Assembly: GCF_044810985.1 (NCBI RefSeq)
Contig: NZ_CP085242.1
Location: 1,922,001 to 1,986,000 of the forward strand
Direction of reading: 5' to 3'
Length of the DNA: 64,000 nucleotides
Source of the DNA: Marinospirillum sp031581385
Lineage (GTDB): Bacteria; Pseudomonadota; Gammaproteobacteria; Pseudomonadales; Halomonadaceae
Shown: in pieces, positions 31,117 to 39,310 of the stretch
Layout of the letters: each line of letters starts with the position of its first letter
How positions within the stretch are numbered: the stretch's first letter is position 1
Notes under the pieces: model-generated
Seen by the model: only the letters and a program-made list of their open reading frames with translations
What the model was told of the DNA's origin: nothing
The model's database searches: none
Program-made: the position numbers and the translations under genes

Positions 31117-32340
31117 ATGCTGGCCAACCTGTCTTCCGGCGTTAAACAGTATCTAATCATCACCGGCAATTACTGGGCTTTTACCCTGACCGATGGGGCG
31201 CTGCGGATGCTGGTGGTGCTTTATTTCCATCAACTGGGCTATGCCCCACTGCAGATTGCCCTGTTGTTTCTCTTTTACGAATTCTTCGGGGTGGTGACCA
31301 ATCTGGTTGGTGGCTGGCTGGGAGCCAGGCTGGGGCTGAACCGGACGATGAATATCGGGCTGGGGCTGCAGATTATCGCCCTGGGCATGTTACTGGTTCC
31401 GGCTGACTGGTTGACGGTGATCTGGGTGATGGCGGCTCAGGCTTTGTCCGGCATCGCCAAGGATCTCAACAAGATGAGCGCCAAGAGCGCGATCAAGACG
31501 CTGGTTCCCGCCGATGCCCAGGGCAAGCTGTACCACTGGGTGGCGATTCTCACGGGTTCCAAGAATGCACTGAAAGGCCTGGGCTTTTTTGTCGGTGCTC
31601 TTCTGTTGACCTGGCTGGGTTTTGCCGGAGCTGTACTGGCGATGGCCATCATGCTGACTCTGGTGTGGATCAGTTCATTGATTCTTCTCAAGGAAGAAAT
31701 GGGGCGCATGAAAGCCAGGCCGAAGTTCACGGATGTGTTTTCCAAAAGCCGCCCCATCAATGTGCTCTCACTGGCCCGCTTTTTCCTCTTTGCGGCCAGG
31801 GATGTCTGGTTTGTGGTGGCCCTGCCGGTTTACCTGTCACAAACTCTGGGCTGGAGCCACTGGCTGGTGGGTGGTTTTATGGCTTCCTGGGTGATTGCTT
31901 ACGGAATCGTTCAAACCCAGGCACCCAGACTGACGGGCAAAGCCAGAGGGCGCATTCCCGGTCGGGGGGCCACCGCAGGCTGGGGGCTGGCATTGGTCTT
32001 CACGCCGCTTTATATCCTGCTGGGTCTGCAACTGGGCTGGTCAGCCGACTGGGTGCTGGTTTCAGGCTTGATGGCTTTTGGCCTTCTGTTTGCCGTCAAT
32101 TCTTCCGTACACAGCTTTTTGATTGTCAGCCATGCCCGCAGTGACGGGGTTTCTCTGGATGTGGGTTTTTATTACATGGCCAATGCCCTGGGCCGCCTGG
32201 CGGGCACCCTGCTGTCCGGCTATGTCTTTCAGGTCTACGGGTTGGCAGCCTGCCTGACCATTTCTGCTGTGTTTATTTTGCTGGCAGCACTGATTGCCCT
32301 GGCACTGCCCAGGCCGGAGCAGCAAAGCTTCAGTAACTAG
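31117..32340 (+). CDS. arsJ: Organoarsenical efflux MFS transporter ArsJ
   Basis: A 407-residue major facilitator with about 12 membrane helices. The N-terminal block (YLIITGNYWAFTLTDGALR) and IAKDLNKMSAKSAIK are typical of ArsJ, which exports 1-arseno-3-phosphoglycerate. It lies 255 bases after gapdh; the gap holds a GGA hairpin cluster. The ribosome site before ATG 31117 is weak, so expression may depend on the leader. It ends about 30 bases from the converging AbiEii-like gene. No arsR, arsC or arsB is in the window. Confidence 0.9.
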   Translation: MLANLSSGVKQYLIITGNYWAFTLTDGALRMLVVLYFHQLGYAPLQIALLFLFYEFFGVVTNLVGGWLGARLGLNRTMNIGLGLQIIALGMLLVPADWLTVIWVMAAQALSGIAKDLNKMSAKSAIKTLVPADAQGKLYHWVAILTGSKNALKGLGFFVGALLLTWLGFAGAVLAMAIMLTLVWISSLILLKEEMGRMKARPKFTDVFSKSRPINVLSLARFFLFAARDVWFVVALPVYLSQTLGWSHWLVGGFMASWVIAYGIVQTQAPRLTGKARGRIPGRGATAGWGLALVFTPLYILLGLQLGWSADWVLVSGLMAFGLLFAVNSSVHSFLIVSHARSDGVSLDVGFYYMANALGRLAGTLLSGYVFQVYGLAACLTISAVFILLAALIALALPRPEQQSFSN

Positions 32341-32369
32341 CTTTTGTGTATTTCTGAGTTTTGTAAATA

Positions 32370-33284
32370 TCAACCAGCAGTGGGTGGCTGTAGTTTTTGC
32401 CAGACTCCTCCTGCTGGCCAAACGTACTCACCAGACCCCTTCTGATGAAGGTTGATGGCTTCACCAACAAACACCTGGATGCTTTCCAGGACAAAAGCAA
32501 AATCTGTTTCTACCGGTAAGTTTTCACCCATGCGCCGGATAAACGCCCTCCACTGCTGCTGTTTTTCTGTTGCAAACTGGTCATCAAACAATGGCTGGTC
32601 AGGTAGCGCTGTTTGCCTTTGTTTAAAGGTTGCTGTAGTAGCTCCCACTAATTCTTGCAGGTTAAAGTCAAATTGCTGTGACAGTAGCCAGATGTCGTAA
32701 AAATCCTTCATACGGCTATTCAAGGTTCCAAGTACCACCATTGCCTGGAGTTTTTCAGCTATCGCAGATTCTCGGCTATAGCAGAGCAGCTGTGGCGCAG
32801 GAAAATCCAACAATGTCGGATAGCTCATTCGCATAGGTTCTGGACAGATGATGTCACCAAAACCGATATCCAGTTGCACTCGTGCTCTGGCCGTATCAAG
32901 AGTTACTTGTCCTCGAACGCGAACACCTTGGTAGTCTGCATCTTGCGTGATGGTCTCTGTTTGAAGTGAATCAATATCAAACAGGAGTCCGTCCTTTTCC
33001 ACCGGCGTGGTTAGCAGGTTACGAATACTTGCCAGTAAATACTCTTGTTGATTGCTGATGCGCCCAAGCATATCGATGTCCATTGTTGGGCGTGTTTGTG
33101 GTGAGTCCCATACTTGCAGCATTAGTGCGCCCTTGAGTACAAAGCAGTCGGCATACTCAGATTGGCTGAGTCTGTATAGAAAGCGCTCCATAACGAAGTG
33201 TTGCATGATTTCCTGAAAAGGCCGTTTTCTTGCTCTTGACAGGTTCAGCAAACGCTGTCGTACAGATGCAGCAATATTAGCCAT
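32370..33284 (-). CDS. AbiEii-type nucleotidyltransferase toxin
   Basis: A 304-residue type IV toxin of the AbiEii/AbiGii family. The nucleotidyltransferase core shows FVLKGALMLQVW, the metal site PTMDIDMLGR, VQLDIGFGD, and the helper block AEKLQAMVVLGTLNSRMKDFYDIWLLS. Homologues block growth, probably by modifying tRNA, and give abortive phage defence. ATG 33284 overlaps the antitoxin stop by 8 bases (coupled translation). It converges on arsJ. Confidence 0.88.
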   Translation of the reverse strand: MANIAASVRQRLLNLSRARKRPFQEIMQHFVMERFLYRLSQSEYADCFVLKGALMLQVWDSPQTRPTMDIDMLGRISNQQEYLLASIRNLLTTPVEKDGLLFDIDSLQTETITQDADYQGVRVRGQVTLDTARARVQLDIGFGDIICPEPMRMSYPTLLDFPAPQLLCYSRESAIAEKLQAMVVLGTLNSRMKDFYDIWLLSQQFDFNLQELVGATTATFKQRQTALPDQPLFDDQFATEKQQQWRAFIRRMGENLPVETDFAFVLESIQVFVGEAINLHQKGSGEYVWPAGGVWQKLQPPTAG

Positions 33285-33906
33285 ACAGGCCTGCCTCCAG
33301 GTAGGGTTTGATGAGTTTTTCCACTCGCCAGATGCCGGCATATTCGAGCAGCTTTTTGTAATCGGGTGTATGGCGTTCCCTGTAGAGTTTCAGTGCCTCC
33401 AGCACCAGGTCCATGCCGATTTGATGCCGGTAGGCAAAGCAGTCAGCCAGTGTTTTTTCACGGCTGTAGACCTTGAGTTCAATGCCTTCAGCTATCTGAT
33501 GAGCTTCCACTCCCGCCGTAAATCGCTGACCGGAAAATCGGTGACCCTGTACAGGTGGGTATTCCATATGAGGTGGGCGAGCATTCCGTTCTACAGCCAG
33601 ATCAAGTTGATGAGGAATTTGCGTGGTCAGGTCATGCCATGCCAGGGCAGAAATAAGACAAAGTACGGCTTTCGGAAAGTTTGTAGCGGCGATCAACAAA
33701 TCAGGGTGCTCAACGGGTGGCAGTTCAGTTAGACGGTACACCCCGCGACTGATGGGTTGAATCAGACCTTCATCACGCAGCTTGTAAAACTGATAGCGGT
33801 TGATGCCGAGTTTCAGCGCTTCACTCAGGCGCAGCTGCCCCTGGTGTTTATGAAACACAGCCAAGGGTTCTGCGATGGTATGTGCAGTGCCATCCGAGTC
33901 AGTCAT
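33277..33906 (-). CDS. AbiEi-family antitoxin/transcriptional regulator
   Basis: About 209 residues. An N-terminal winged HTH (LRLSEALKLGINRYQFYKLRDEGLI, ISRGVYRL) is followed by the AbiEi antitoxin domain. It counteracts the neighbouring nucleotidyltransferase and normally represses its own operon. The frame is also open from ATG 33930, but a promoter (TAGACA, 17 bases, TATAAA at 33935-33930) overlaps that ATG, so ATG 33906 is the more likely start. The choice is not certain, as GGAGG lies at 33928-33924. Confidence 0.82.
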   Translation of the reverse strand: MTDSDGTAHTIAEPLAVFHKHQGQLRLSEALKLGINRYQFYKLRDEGLIQPISRGVYRLTELPPVEHPDLLIAATNFPKAVLCLISALAWHDLTTQIPHQLDLAVERNARPPHMEYPPVQGHRFSGQRFTAGVEAHQIAEGIELKVYSREKTLADCFAYRHQIGMDLVLEALKLYRERHTPDYKKLLEYAGIWRVEKLIKPYLEAGLYG

Positions 33907-33929
33907 AGAAATCAGACAAGTCGCCTCCA

Positions 33930-33958
33930 TTTATAAATAGGTAGTAACACTTTGTCTA
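33930..33958 (-). promoter_or_regulatory. Promoter of the AbiE-like operon
   Basis: Minus strand TAGACA (33958-33953), a 17-base spacer and TATAAA (33935-33930). The -10 is part of an imperfect palindrome CCATTTATAAATAGG, which could be an AbiEi binding site. Confidence 0.5.
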
Positions 33959-34031
33959 ATTATTCAAACGCTGTCAAACAAGAACTGCGAACTGGAAGGT
34001 TGAATATACCCGATAATTTTCTGCATCCGCT

Positions 34032-34060
34032 GGAACCTTTTTGGACAAACCTCCGTTAGT
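34032..34060 (+). promoter_or_regulatory. Candidate ECF-sigma promoter
   Basis: GGAACC (34032-34037), a 17-base spacer and GTTAGT (34055-34060), about 50 bases before the first gene of the ECF cluster. The GGAAC -35 core is typical for ECF sigma factors, so the cluster may be autoregulated. Confidence 0.4.
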
Positions 34061-34111
34061 AAGGGTGAAGACGAAGCAAACTCACCTGTTCTGCAATAAT
34101 GAGGTTCCAAC

Positions 34112-34486
34112 ATGAAAAAGTTACTCACAACTCTGGCGTTTGTTCTTACTTTTGGTCTGTTCTCCAGCGCTGGCGTTCTGGCGCAGGAAGACAATGACAG
34201 TATGAACGTGGTTGACGAAACGTCTGAACCGGACGATATTGAACTGCCCGAAGATGCTGCACCTGAAGCCCAGGAAAATGCCCAACAGGATTTGGATACG
34301 GCCAATGAGGCCCGTGAAAAAGGCCGTGAGTTTGGTCAGGAACGCGCCCAGGAAGCTCGCAGCAGAGCTGAAGAGGCTCGACAGCGTGGTCAGGAAGCCC
34401 GTAACCGTGGAGAGCAAAGACATAATCAGGATATGGACAGTCCCCAGCAGCCTTCAACTGAACAGCAGGATCGCAATCCACGCTAA
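34112..34486 (+). CDS. Small secreted Glu/Arg-rich protein, first paralogue
   Basis: A 124-residue exported protein with a signal peptide (about 1-24, VLA-QE). The mature part is highly charged: SMNVVDETSEPDDIELP, then a long helix with repeated AREKGREFGQERAQEARSRA-type units. It shares the MxVxDE...IELP motif and the AR..GRE.G.E.A helix with the protein at 35780-36118, so the two are paralogues. I know no function. It is first in a five-gene ECF cluster, has GAGG eight bases ahead, and lies behind a possible ECF promoter. Confidence 0.65.
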   Translation: MKKLLTTLAFVLTFGLFSSAGVLAQEDNDSMNVVDETSEPDDIELPEDAAPEAQENAQQDLDTANEAREKGREFGQERAQEARSRAEEARQRGQEARNRGEQRHNQDMDSPQQPSTEQQDRNPR

Positions 34487-34504
34487 CAAGGCAACTGAAA
34501 GCTC

Positions 34505-35119
34505 ATGTCAAAACTGACTTCTCTGGCTTCCTGGATACGTCCTTCGGGAAGTCAGCGAAAAACTGATTTTCAGGCCCGGCTGAATCCCCACAGCCGGGCT
34601 CTTTATCAGACCGCCTATCGACTGACTGGCCGTCAGGCCGATGCGGAAGACCTGACTCAGGAGCTTTTCCTGCGTCTATTCCAGAAATACGACTTGTGGA
34701 AACATCTGGAAAACCCCAGACCCTGGCTTTTACGTACGCTCTATAACCTGCATATCGACCTTTACCGCAAAACAAACCATACCCATGGTGCCAACACACA
34801 GACCAGCAGTTTTGACGACCTTCCCTTTCAATTGGCTGCTCTGGATCATTCGACCCCTCTTAATGCCACCTTGCACCACTCTCAACAAGAGCAATTGGCT
34901 TCGGCCCTGAATCAGCTGACTGCCGAACAGCGTAGCCTGGTGGTTTTGCATCTTATGGAAGGTTACAGCCTGCAGGAGGTTGCCGAGATCCAGCAGTTAC
35001 CTCTGGGCACGTTGAAATCACGCCTGCATCGCTGTAAGGAAAAACTGAAAAAGCTGCTGGAAACGGAACCTTTTTGCAAAAAACAGCGTTCCTTAAAGGT
35101 AACCAGCCATGAGGATTAG
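34505..35119 (+). CDS. ECF-type RNA polymerase sigma factor
   Basis: A 204-residue sigma-70 family factor of the extracytoplasmic-function group. Region 2 is at about 28-95 (ALYQTAYRLTGRQADAEDLTQELFLRLF, shown in part, and NPRPWLLRTLYNLHIDLYRK), and region 4 at about 135-190 with the HTH SLQEVAEIQQLPLGTLKSRL. It starts 18 bases after the small secreted gene, and the zinc-finger anti-sigma gene follows at once. It should direct polymerase to this cluster and unknown envelope genes. Confidence 0.92.
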   Translation: MSKLTSLASWIRPSGSQRKTDFQARLNPHSRALYQTAYRLTGRQADAEDLTQELFLRLFQKYDLWKHLENPRPWLLRTLYNLHIDLYRKTNHTHGANTQTSSFDDLPFQLAALDHSTPLNATLHHSQQEQLASALNQLTAEQRSLVVLHLMEGYSLQEVAEIQQLPLGTLKSRLHRCKEKLKKLLETEPFCKKQRSLKVTSHED

Positions 35120-35123
35120 TGGT

Positions 35124-35762
35124 ATGAAGTGTATTGATGCCCAAAGACAGCTTCAGCATCTACTGCTGGAGCAGCAACCAGGTGAGCTCTTGAGTGAGCA
35201 TCTGGAACATTGCCCCGAGTGCCTAGCCTTTTATCAGGATCATCGGCTTCAGGAGCGCTTGCAAACTTTTGTGGCTCCCGAACCCCGAGCCGAATTTCTG
35301 GAGCAGGCCATGGAAAAGGCAACCCGGAGTCCAGGAACAAACGCCAAAAGTTGGGCCTGGTCCGCTTCTCTGGCGGCCTCTCTATTGCTTGTCGGTTTGA
35401 TGTTCACCGCCTGGTTGCCCGAAAATCCTGAGCAAAGCGGCCAGTCCTCACCTCTGGCAATCAGTGTGGAAGAACCCTCTTCCACTGAGCAACAGGTTCA
35501 GGAAGTCAAAATACTGATCGTCAGTGACCAGGATTATTCGGATGCCGAAATTTCCATCACCCTGACTGACAACCTTGCTTTACAAGGCTATGCCGACCAG
35601 AGGGAGTTAACCTGGACAACCACATTAAAAGAAGGAAACAACCTCCTGACCCTACCCGTTCAAATTCTGAATCAAGGGGGGCAGTTGCAGGTCAGTTCCC
35701 GTCTGGGACAGCAAACCCATGAAGTCAGTGTACCTTTGCAAACCAATCAGGGCTCCATTTGA
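35124..35762 (+). CDS. Zinc-finger transmembrane anti-sigma factor
   Basis: A 212-residue protein. The cytoplasmic N-terminus has the ZAS motif HxxxCxxC (His26, Cys30, Cys33 in EHLEHCPEC). One membrane helix at about 78-98 is followed by a periplasmic domain with an Ig-like strand pattern (about 125-205, NLALQGYADQREL). It should hold the ECF sigma factor inactive until an envelope signal. ATG 35124 is preferred, with GAGG nine bases ahead; ATG 35109 is in frame and overlaps the sigma gene. Confidence 0.85.
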   Translation: MKCIDAQRQLQHLLLEQQPGELLSEHLEHCPECLAFYQDHRLQERLQTFVAPEPRAEFLEQAMEKATRSPGTNAKSWAWSASLAASLLLVGLMFTAWLPENPEQSGQSSPLAISVEEPSSTEQQVQEVKILIVSDQDYSDAEISITLTDNLALQGYADQRELTWTTTLKEGNNLLTLPVQILNQGGQLQVSSRLGQQTHEVSVPLQTNQGSI

Positions 35763-35779
35763 TCCTGAGGAGAAACAAG

Positions 35780-36118
35780 ATGCTTTCCAGAAAACTTTAT
35801 TCAGCAAGTCTGCTCTGTCTGGGGCTTTTCCTCAACAGTGGCTTCGCATCTGCCAGCAGCATGACCGTCATTGATGAATCCACCGAGGTGGATTCAGTCG
35901 TCAATTCCATAGAGCTGCCTCCACCCGCAGAAAAAAAAGCACGCAAGGCATCATCAGCCGGTAAAGACAGGGCCGAACAGGCTCGTGAAGCCGGGCGAGA
36001 ACTGGGACGCGAACAAGCAGATACGGCCCGGCAGGCAACCCAGCAATTACAAGAACGCCAACAGCAACAGGAAAACTCTGGAGAAAAGCAGTCTCCACCT
36101 CAGACACCACGCCCCTGA
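35780..36118 (+). CDS. Small secreted Arg/Gln-rich protein, second paralogue
   Basis: A 112-residue exported protein with a signal peptide (about 1-25, SGFASA-SS). The mature start SMTVIDESTEVDS...IELPPP and the helix AREAGRELGREQADTARQA parallel the protein at 34112-34486. The C-terminus is Gln/Pro-rich. The function is unknown. ATG 35780 has GAGGAG ahead; the TTG at 35759 overlaps the anti-sigma stop. It stands between the anti-sigma and the TPR-barrel genes, so it probably works at the envelope. Confidence 0.65.
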   Translation: MLSRKLYSASLLCLGLFLNSGFASASSMTVIDESTEVDSVVNSIELPPPAEKKARKASSAGKDRAEQAREAGRELGREQADTARQATQQLQERQQQQENSGEKQSPPQTPRP

Positions 36119-36142
36119 AACCAACCGGAGTTCTGAACCTTT

Positions 36143-37447
36143 ATGCCAAGAAGTATTCAATTAACCTGCCTGTTTCTTCTGCTATGCAGTTATTCATTCA
36201 GCTTTGTACAGGCCAGTGAAAGCCATCTTTATCGCCAAGGCATGCAGGCTTTTCAGGAGGGCGACTTTGCTTCTGCACTGGACTACTTTCAACAAGAAAA
36301 AAACCAGCAGGAAGAAGATGGAAACAGTGCTGCTGCCACCCTTTATTTCAACTTGGGCGCAACCCATTACCAATTGGGCAACTACAGCCAGGCAGCAAAC
36401 TACTTTGCCAAAGTCATCCAGGATAAAAAGTGGGGTGGTCTGGCCAAATACAATCAGGGGTTGATCGCTGAACAACAGAAAAATGAAGCCGCTGCACTTG
36501 AGTATTACCGGGAGGCCATTCAAAAAGCCCGGACAGACAAGATCAAAAAACTGGCTCAAAACCGGATTCAGCAGTTGACCGGGGAAGCGCCTGCCCCCCA
36601 GGAAGGTTTTGTCTATCTGTCGGCCAGCCTGGGGTACGATGACAACCTTTCCCTGGCTGATGAAGACCCCGCCATCGACAAGATTTCCGGTGGTTTTCTG
36701 GAAACCCTGGCCAGCGGTCAGATTTATCTGGGTAGCAACTCCAGCCACGGCAGCAGTTTGAAAGGCTATTTGTTTGGCCGTCAGCCAGGTGCCAGTGAAA
36801 TGCAATCCGAGGTGGCTTTCAGCCTGGGGGCTCAACTTCACCGTACGGCTGGGGACTGGCAAACCCGTGGCGGGGTTAGTTTTGGCAGTTACCAGCTTGA
36901 TGGCTCCACTTACACCCAGGATCTTGCCCTGGAGACTGAGGGGCGTTATCCCCTGGAAGGCCTGGAATTAAGACTCAATAATGAACTGAAAAGGGTTCGT
37001 GGTGGCGATACCTATGACTATCTGGATGGCTGGCAAAACCGGGCCGGGATTAAGCTGGTCAAGCCGGGCCTCTGGGAGCTCGGCTATCAGAATGAATTGA
37101 ACCAGCGTGAAGACCTGGCTGAAGATCCGGCGTTCTACAGCTATTCACCCAGCAGACACCGTCTTTATGGTCGTTTGAATTTCAACCTGAGCGAGCAGCT
37201 TTTATTGACCACACGCCTGGAAGGCCGTTTGAGCCGGTATCCAGACAAAGAGGTGGATGCCGATGGCAATCAGGCCACTGAAAAACGTCAGGATCTACGC
37301 TGGCGAGCTTCCTTAAACGCCAGTTATCGCTTGACCCAAAGCATGAGCCTGTTTACCGAACTGCAGCATCTCAACAACAACAGCAACCTGGATGGCTACG
37401 GCTTTTCCAGTAACCAGTTCACCCTGGGTGTTGATGCTGTTTTTTAA
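36143..37447 (+). CDS. TPR protein with C-terminal outer-membrane beta-barrel
   Basis: A 434-residue protein with a signal peptide (about 1-24). Residues 27-150 hold about three TPR repeats (LYRQGMQAFQEGDFASALDYF, cut here to its core; YFNLGATHYQLGNYSQAANYF). From about 155 the protein alternates polar and aromatic residues in strands (VYLSASLGYDDNLSL) and ends in Phe, as outer-membrane barrels do. The periplasmic TPR part could bind the small secreted proteins encoded beside it. It is the last gene of the ECF cluster and converges on a GGDEF-EAL gene. Confidence 0.75.
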   Translation: MPRSIQLTCLFLLLCSYSFSFVQASESHLYRQGMQAFQEGDFASALDYFQQEKNQQEEDGNSAAATLYFNLGATHYQLGNYSQAANYFAKVIQDKKWGGLAKYNQGLIAEQQKNEAAALEYYREAIQKARTDKIKKLAQNRIQQLTGEAPAPQEGFVYLSASLGYDDNLSLADEDPAIDKISGGFLETLASGQIYLGSNSSHGSSLKGYLFGRQPGASEMQSEVAFSLGAQLHRTAGDWQTRGGVSFGSYQLDGSTYTQDLALETEGRYPLEGLELRLNNELKRVRGGDTYDYLDGWQNRAGIKLVKPGLWELGYQNELNQREDLAEDPAFYSYSPSRHRLYGRLNFNLSEQLLLTTRLEGRLSRYPDKEVDADGNQATEKRQDLRWRASLNASYRLTQSMSLFTELQHLNNNSNLDGYGFSSNQFTLGVDAVF

Positions 37448-37468
37448 AGCCGTCACGGTCTGCAGCTT

Positions 37469-39253
37469 TCAACAAAGACCATTGGGCAGCAGGTGTTTGC
37501 TGTAGGCTTTGGGCTCCAGTAACCAGTCTTCCAGGCGTTTGGCCAGCATCGGGCGGGCCAAGTAAAAACCCTGAACTTCTTCACAGCCCAGGCTGACCAG
37601 CAAATCCAGTTGGTCAGGCTCTTCCACACCTTCGGCGGTGACTTCCAGGCCCATGCGGTGGGCCATGCTGATCACTGCCTGAACAATGGCGGCATCAGCC
37701 ACATCCGTGGCCAGGTCATCAATAAAGCCCTTGTCGATTTTCAGGGTATCGACCGGGAGGTGCTTTAAATAACCCAGGGAAGAATACCCGGCACCAAAGT
37801 CATCAATGGCGATGCTGATCCCCATATCCTTGAGGTTCTGCAGCATACGCACACTGGTATCCAGGTCTTCGATCATCAGGCTTTCCGTAACCTCCAACTC
37901 CAGTGACCCGGCATCCAGATCCGCATGGTTCAGGCATTTATCAACAATCTGGCAAAGATCCTTTTGCATAAACTGTTTGGCGGAGAGGTTCACGGAGACC
38001 TTGAATTCGGGCAGTCCGGCCTGCTGCCAGATGCGCGTCTGGATACAGGCGGTGTGCAGAACCCACTCACCCACTGAAGTGATCAAACCCATTTCTTCCA
38101 ACTGGGGAATAAACTCGGCCGGTGATACCCGTGTCCCGTCCGGCTTTTGCCAGCGAATCAGGGCTTCCACACCCCGGACGCTGCCATCCACCAGGCTGAT
38201 ACGCGGCTGATATTCAAGGTAAAATTCTTTGTGCAGCAAGGCCTGACGCAGTTGGTTTTCCATCTGAAAGCGGTTGACGGCTTCCTTGGTCAACTCATCG
38301 GTAAAGAAATGATAGCTCTGACCGCCAGCCTGCTTGGCACGGTGCAGGGCAATATCGGCATTGCTTAAAAGCTGGTCGGTGGTATTACCGTCATGGGGGG
38401 AAAGCGTTATGCCGACACTGGCAGTGATGTAGGTTTCTGTTTCACCCAGTTCAAAGGGCCTTTCCAGCTCGTGGATGATTTTATGGGCAATATAGGCTGC
38501 CGCACGTGTATTCTTGATGCTTTGCAGAAGGATCAGGAACTCGTCACCACTGGAGCGGGAAATGGTGGCATCTTTGGGTAGACAGCTTTGTAAACGCTGG
38601 GCGGTTTGTTTAAGCAACTGATCACCCAGGCGGTTGCCCAGGCTTTCGTTAATGGTTTTAAAGCGATCCAGTCCCAAGCAAAGCAGGGCAAAAGGACTGC
38701 CTTCCTCTTCCTGGGCTTCTTTAAGCCTCTGATCCAGACGGTCGGCCAGCAGGCTCCGGTTGGGCAGACCTGTGAGAGCATCATAATGGGTCAGGTAAGT
38801 GAGCTTGTCTTCCTGCTGCAGCTGGCGGGTGATGTCTTTGCCGATACTGACAAAATAAACAATCTGATTTTGTTCATTGCGAACCGGGGTGAGCGTTTTT
38901 TCTTCGTAGAAGAGTTCACCGCTGCGGTTCTTATTGATGACAATTTCCTGGGCACTCTGTCCGCTAACCAGGGTTTGCCAAATGCGCTCAAAAAAAGCCT
39001 TGTCGTGTTTGCCTGAACTGATCAGGGAAGGCCTTTGCTCCAGAGCTTCCGTTTTACTGTACCCGGTGCATTTTTCCCAGGCAGGATTGACATAAACGAT
39101 GTATCCCTGCGTATTGGTCACCAATACCAGGTCAGCCGTTTGCTGAACAATTTCAGTGAATAAACGGTAACTGTCTTGGAACTGTTGTTCTGGCTCGGGC
39201 GCAGACAAGTGCAGGGGTCTCCAGATCAATACATGGGTGGGGAATCTTCTCAC
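37469..39253 (-). CDS. PAS-GGDEF-EAL cyclic-di-GMP protein
   Basis: A 594-residue cytosolic protein. PAS is at about 30-140, GGDEF at about 155-320 and EAL at about 335-585. The cyclase motif reads SGDEF (RSSGDEFLIL), so cyclase activity is doubtful. The phosphodiesterase site looks complete: EALIRW, NLSAKQF, ELEVTES, DDFGAGYSS, KIDKGFI and EGVE. The likely net activity is c-di-GMP hydrolysis controlled by PAS. It starts with GTG 39253, with no closer Met, and the ribosome site is weak. Confidence 0.9.
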   Translation of the reverse strand: MRRFPTHVLIWRPLHLSAPEPEQQFQDSYRLFTEIVQQTADLVLVTNTQGYIVYVNPAWEKCTGYSKTEALEQRPSLISSGKHDKAFFERIWQTLVSGQSAQEIVINKNRSGELFYEEKTLTPVRNEQNQIVYFVSIGKDITRQLQQEDKLTYLTHYDALTGLPNRSLLADRLDQRLKEAQEEEGSPFALLCLGLDRFKTINESLGNRLGDQLLKQTAQRLQSCLPKDATISRSSGDEFLILLQSIKNTRAAAYIAHKIIHELERPFELGETETYITASVGITLSPHDGNTTDQLLSNADIALHRAKQAGGQSYHFFTDELTKEAVNRFQMENQLRQALLHKEFYLEYQPRISLVDGSVRGVEALIRWQKPDGTRVSPAEFIPQLEEMGLITSVGEWVLHTACIQTRIWQQAGLPEFKVSVNLSAKQFMQKDLCQIVDKCLNHADLDAGSLELEVTESLMIEDLDTSVRMLQNLKDMGISIAIDDFGAGYSSLGYLKHLPVDTLKIDKGFIDDLATDVADAAIVQAVISMAHRMGLEVTAEGVEEPDQLDLLVSLGCEEVQGFYLARPMLAKRLEDWLLEPKAYSKHLLPNGLC

Positions 39254-39310
39254 CCAGCCATTCTACTCGACTTGATCCAGGTCAAATATGTTCTTTATAT
39301 TTAAATCTGG

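Noticed and set aside
32341..32369. Terminator between arsJ and the AbiEii-like gene
   Set aside because: No stable stem is visible in this gap.
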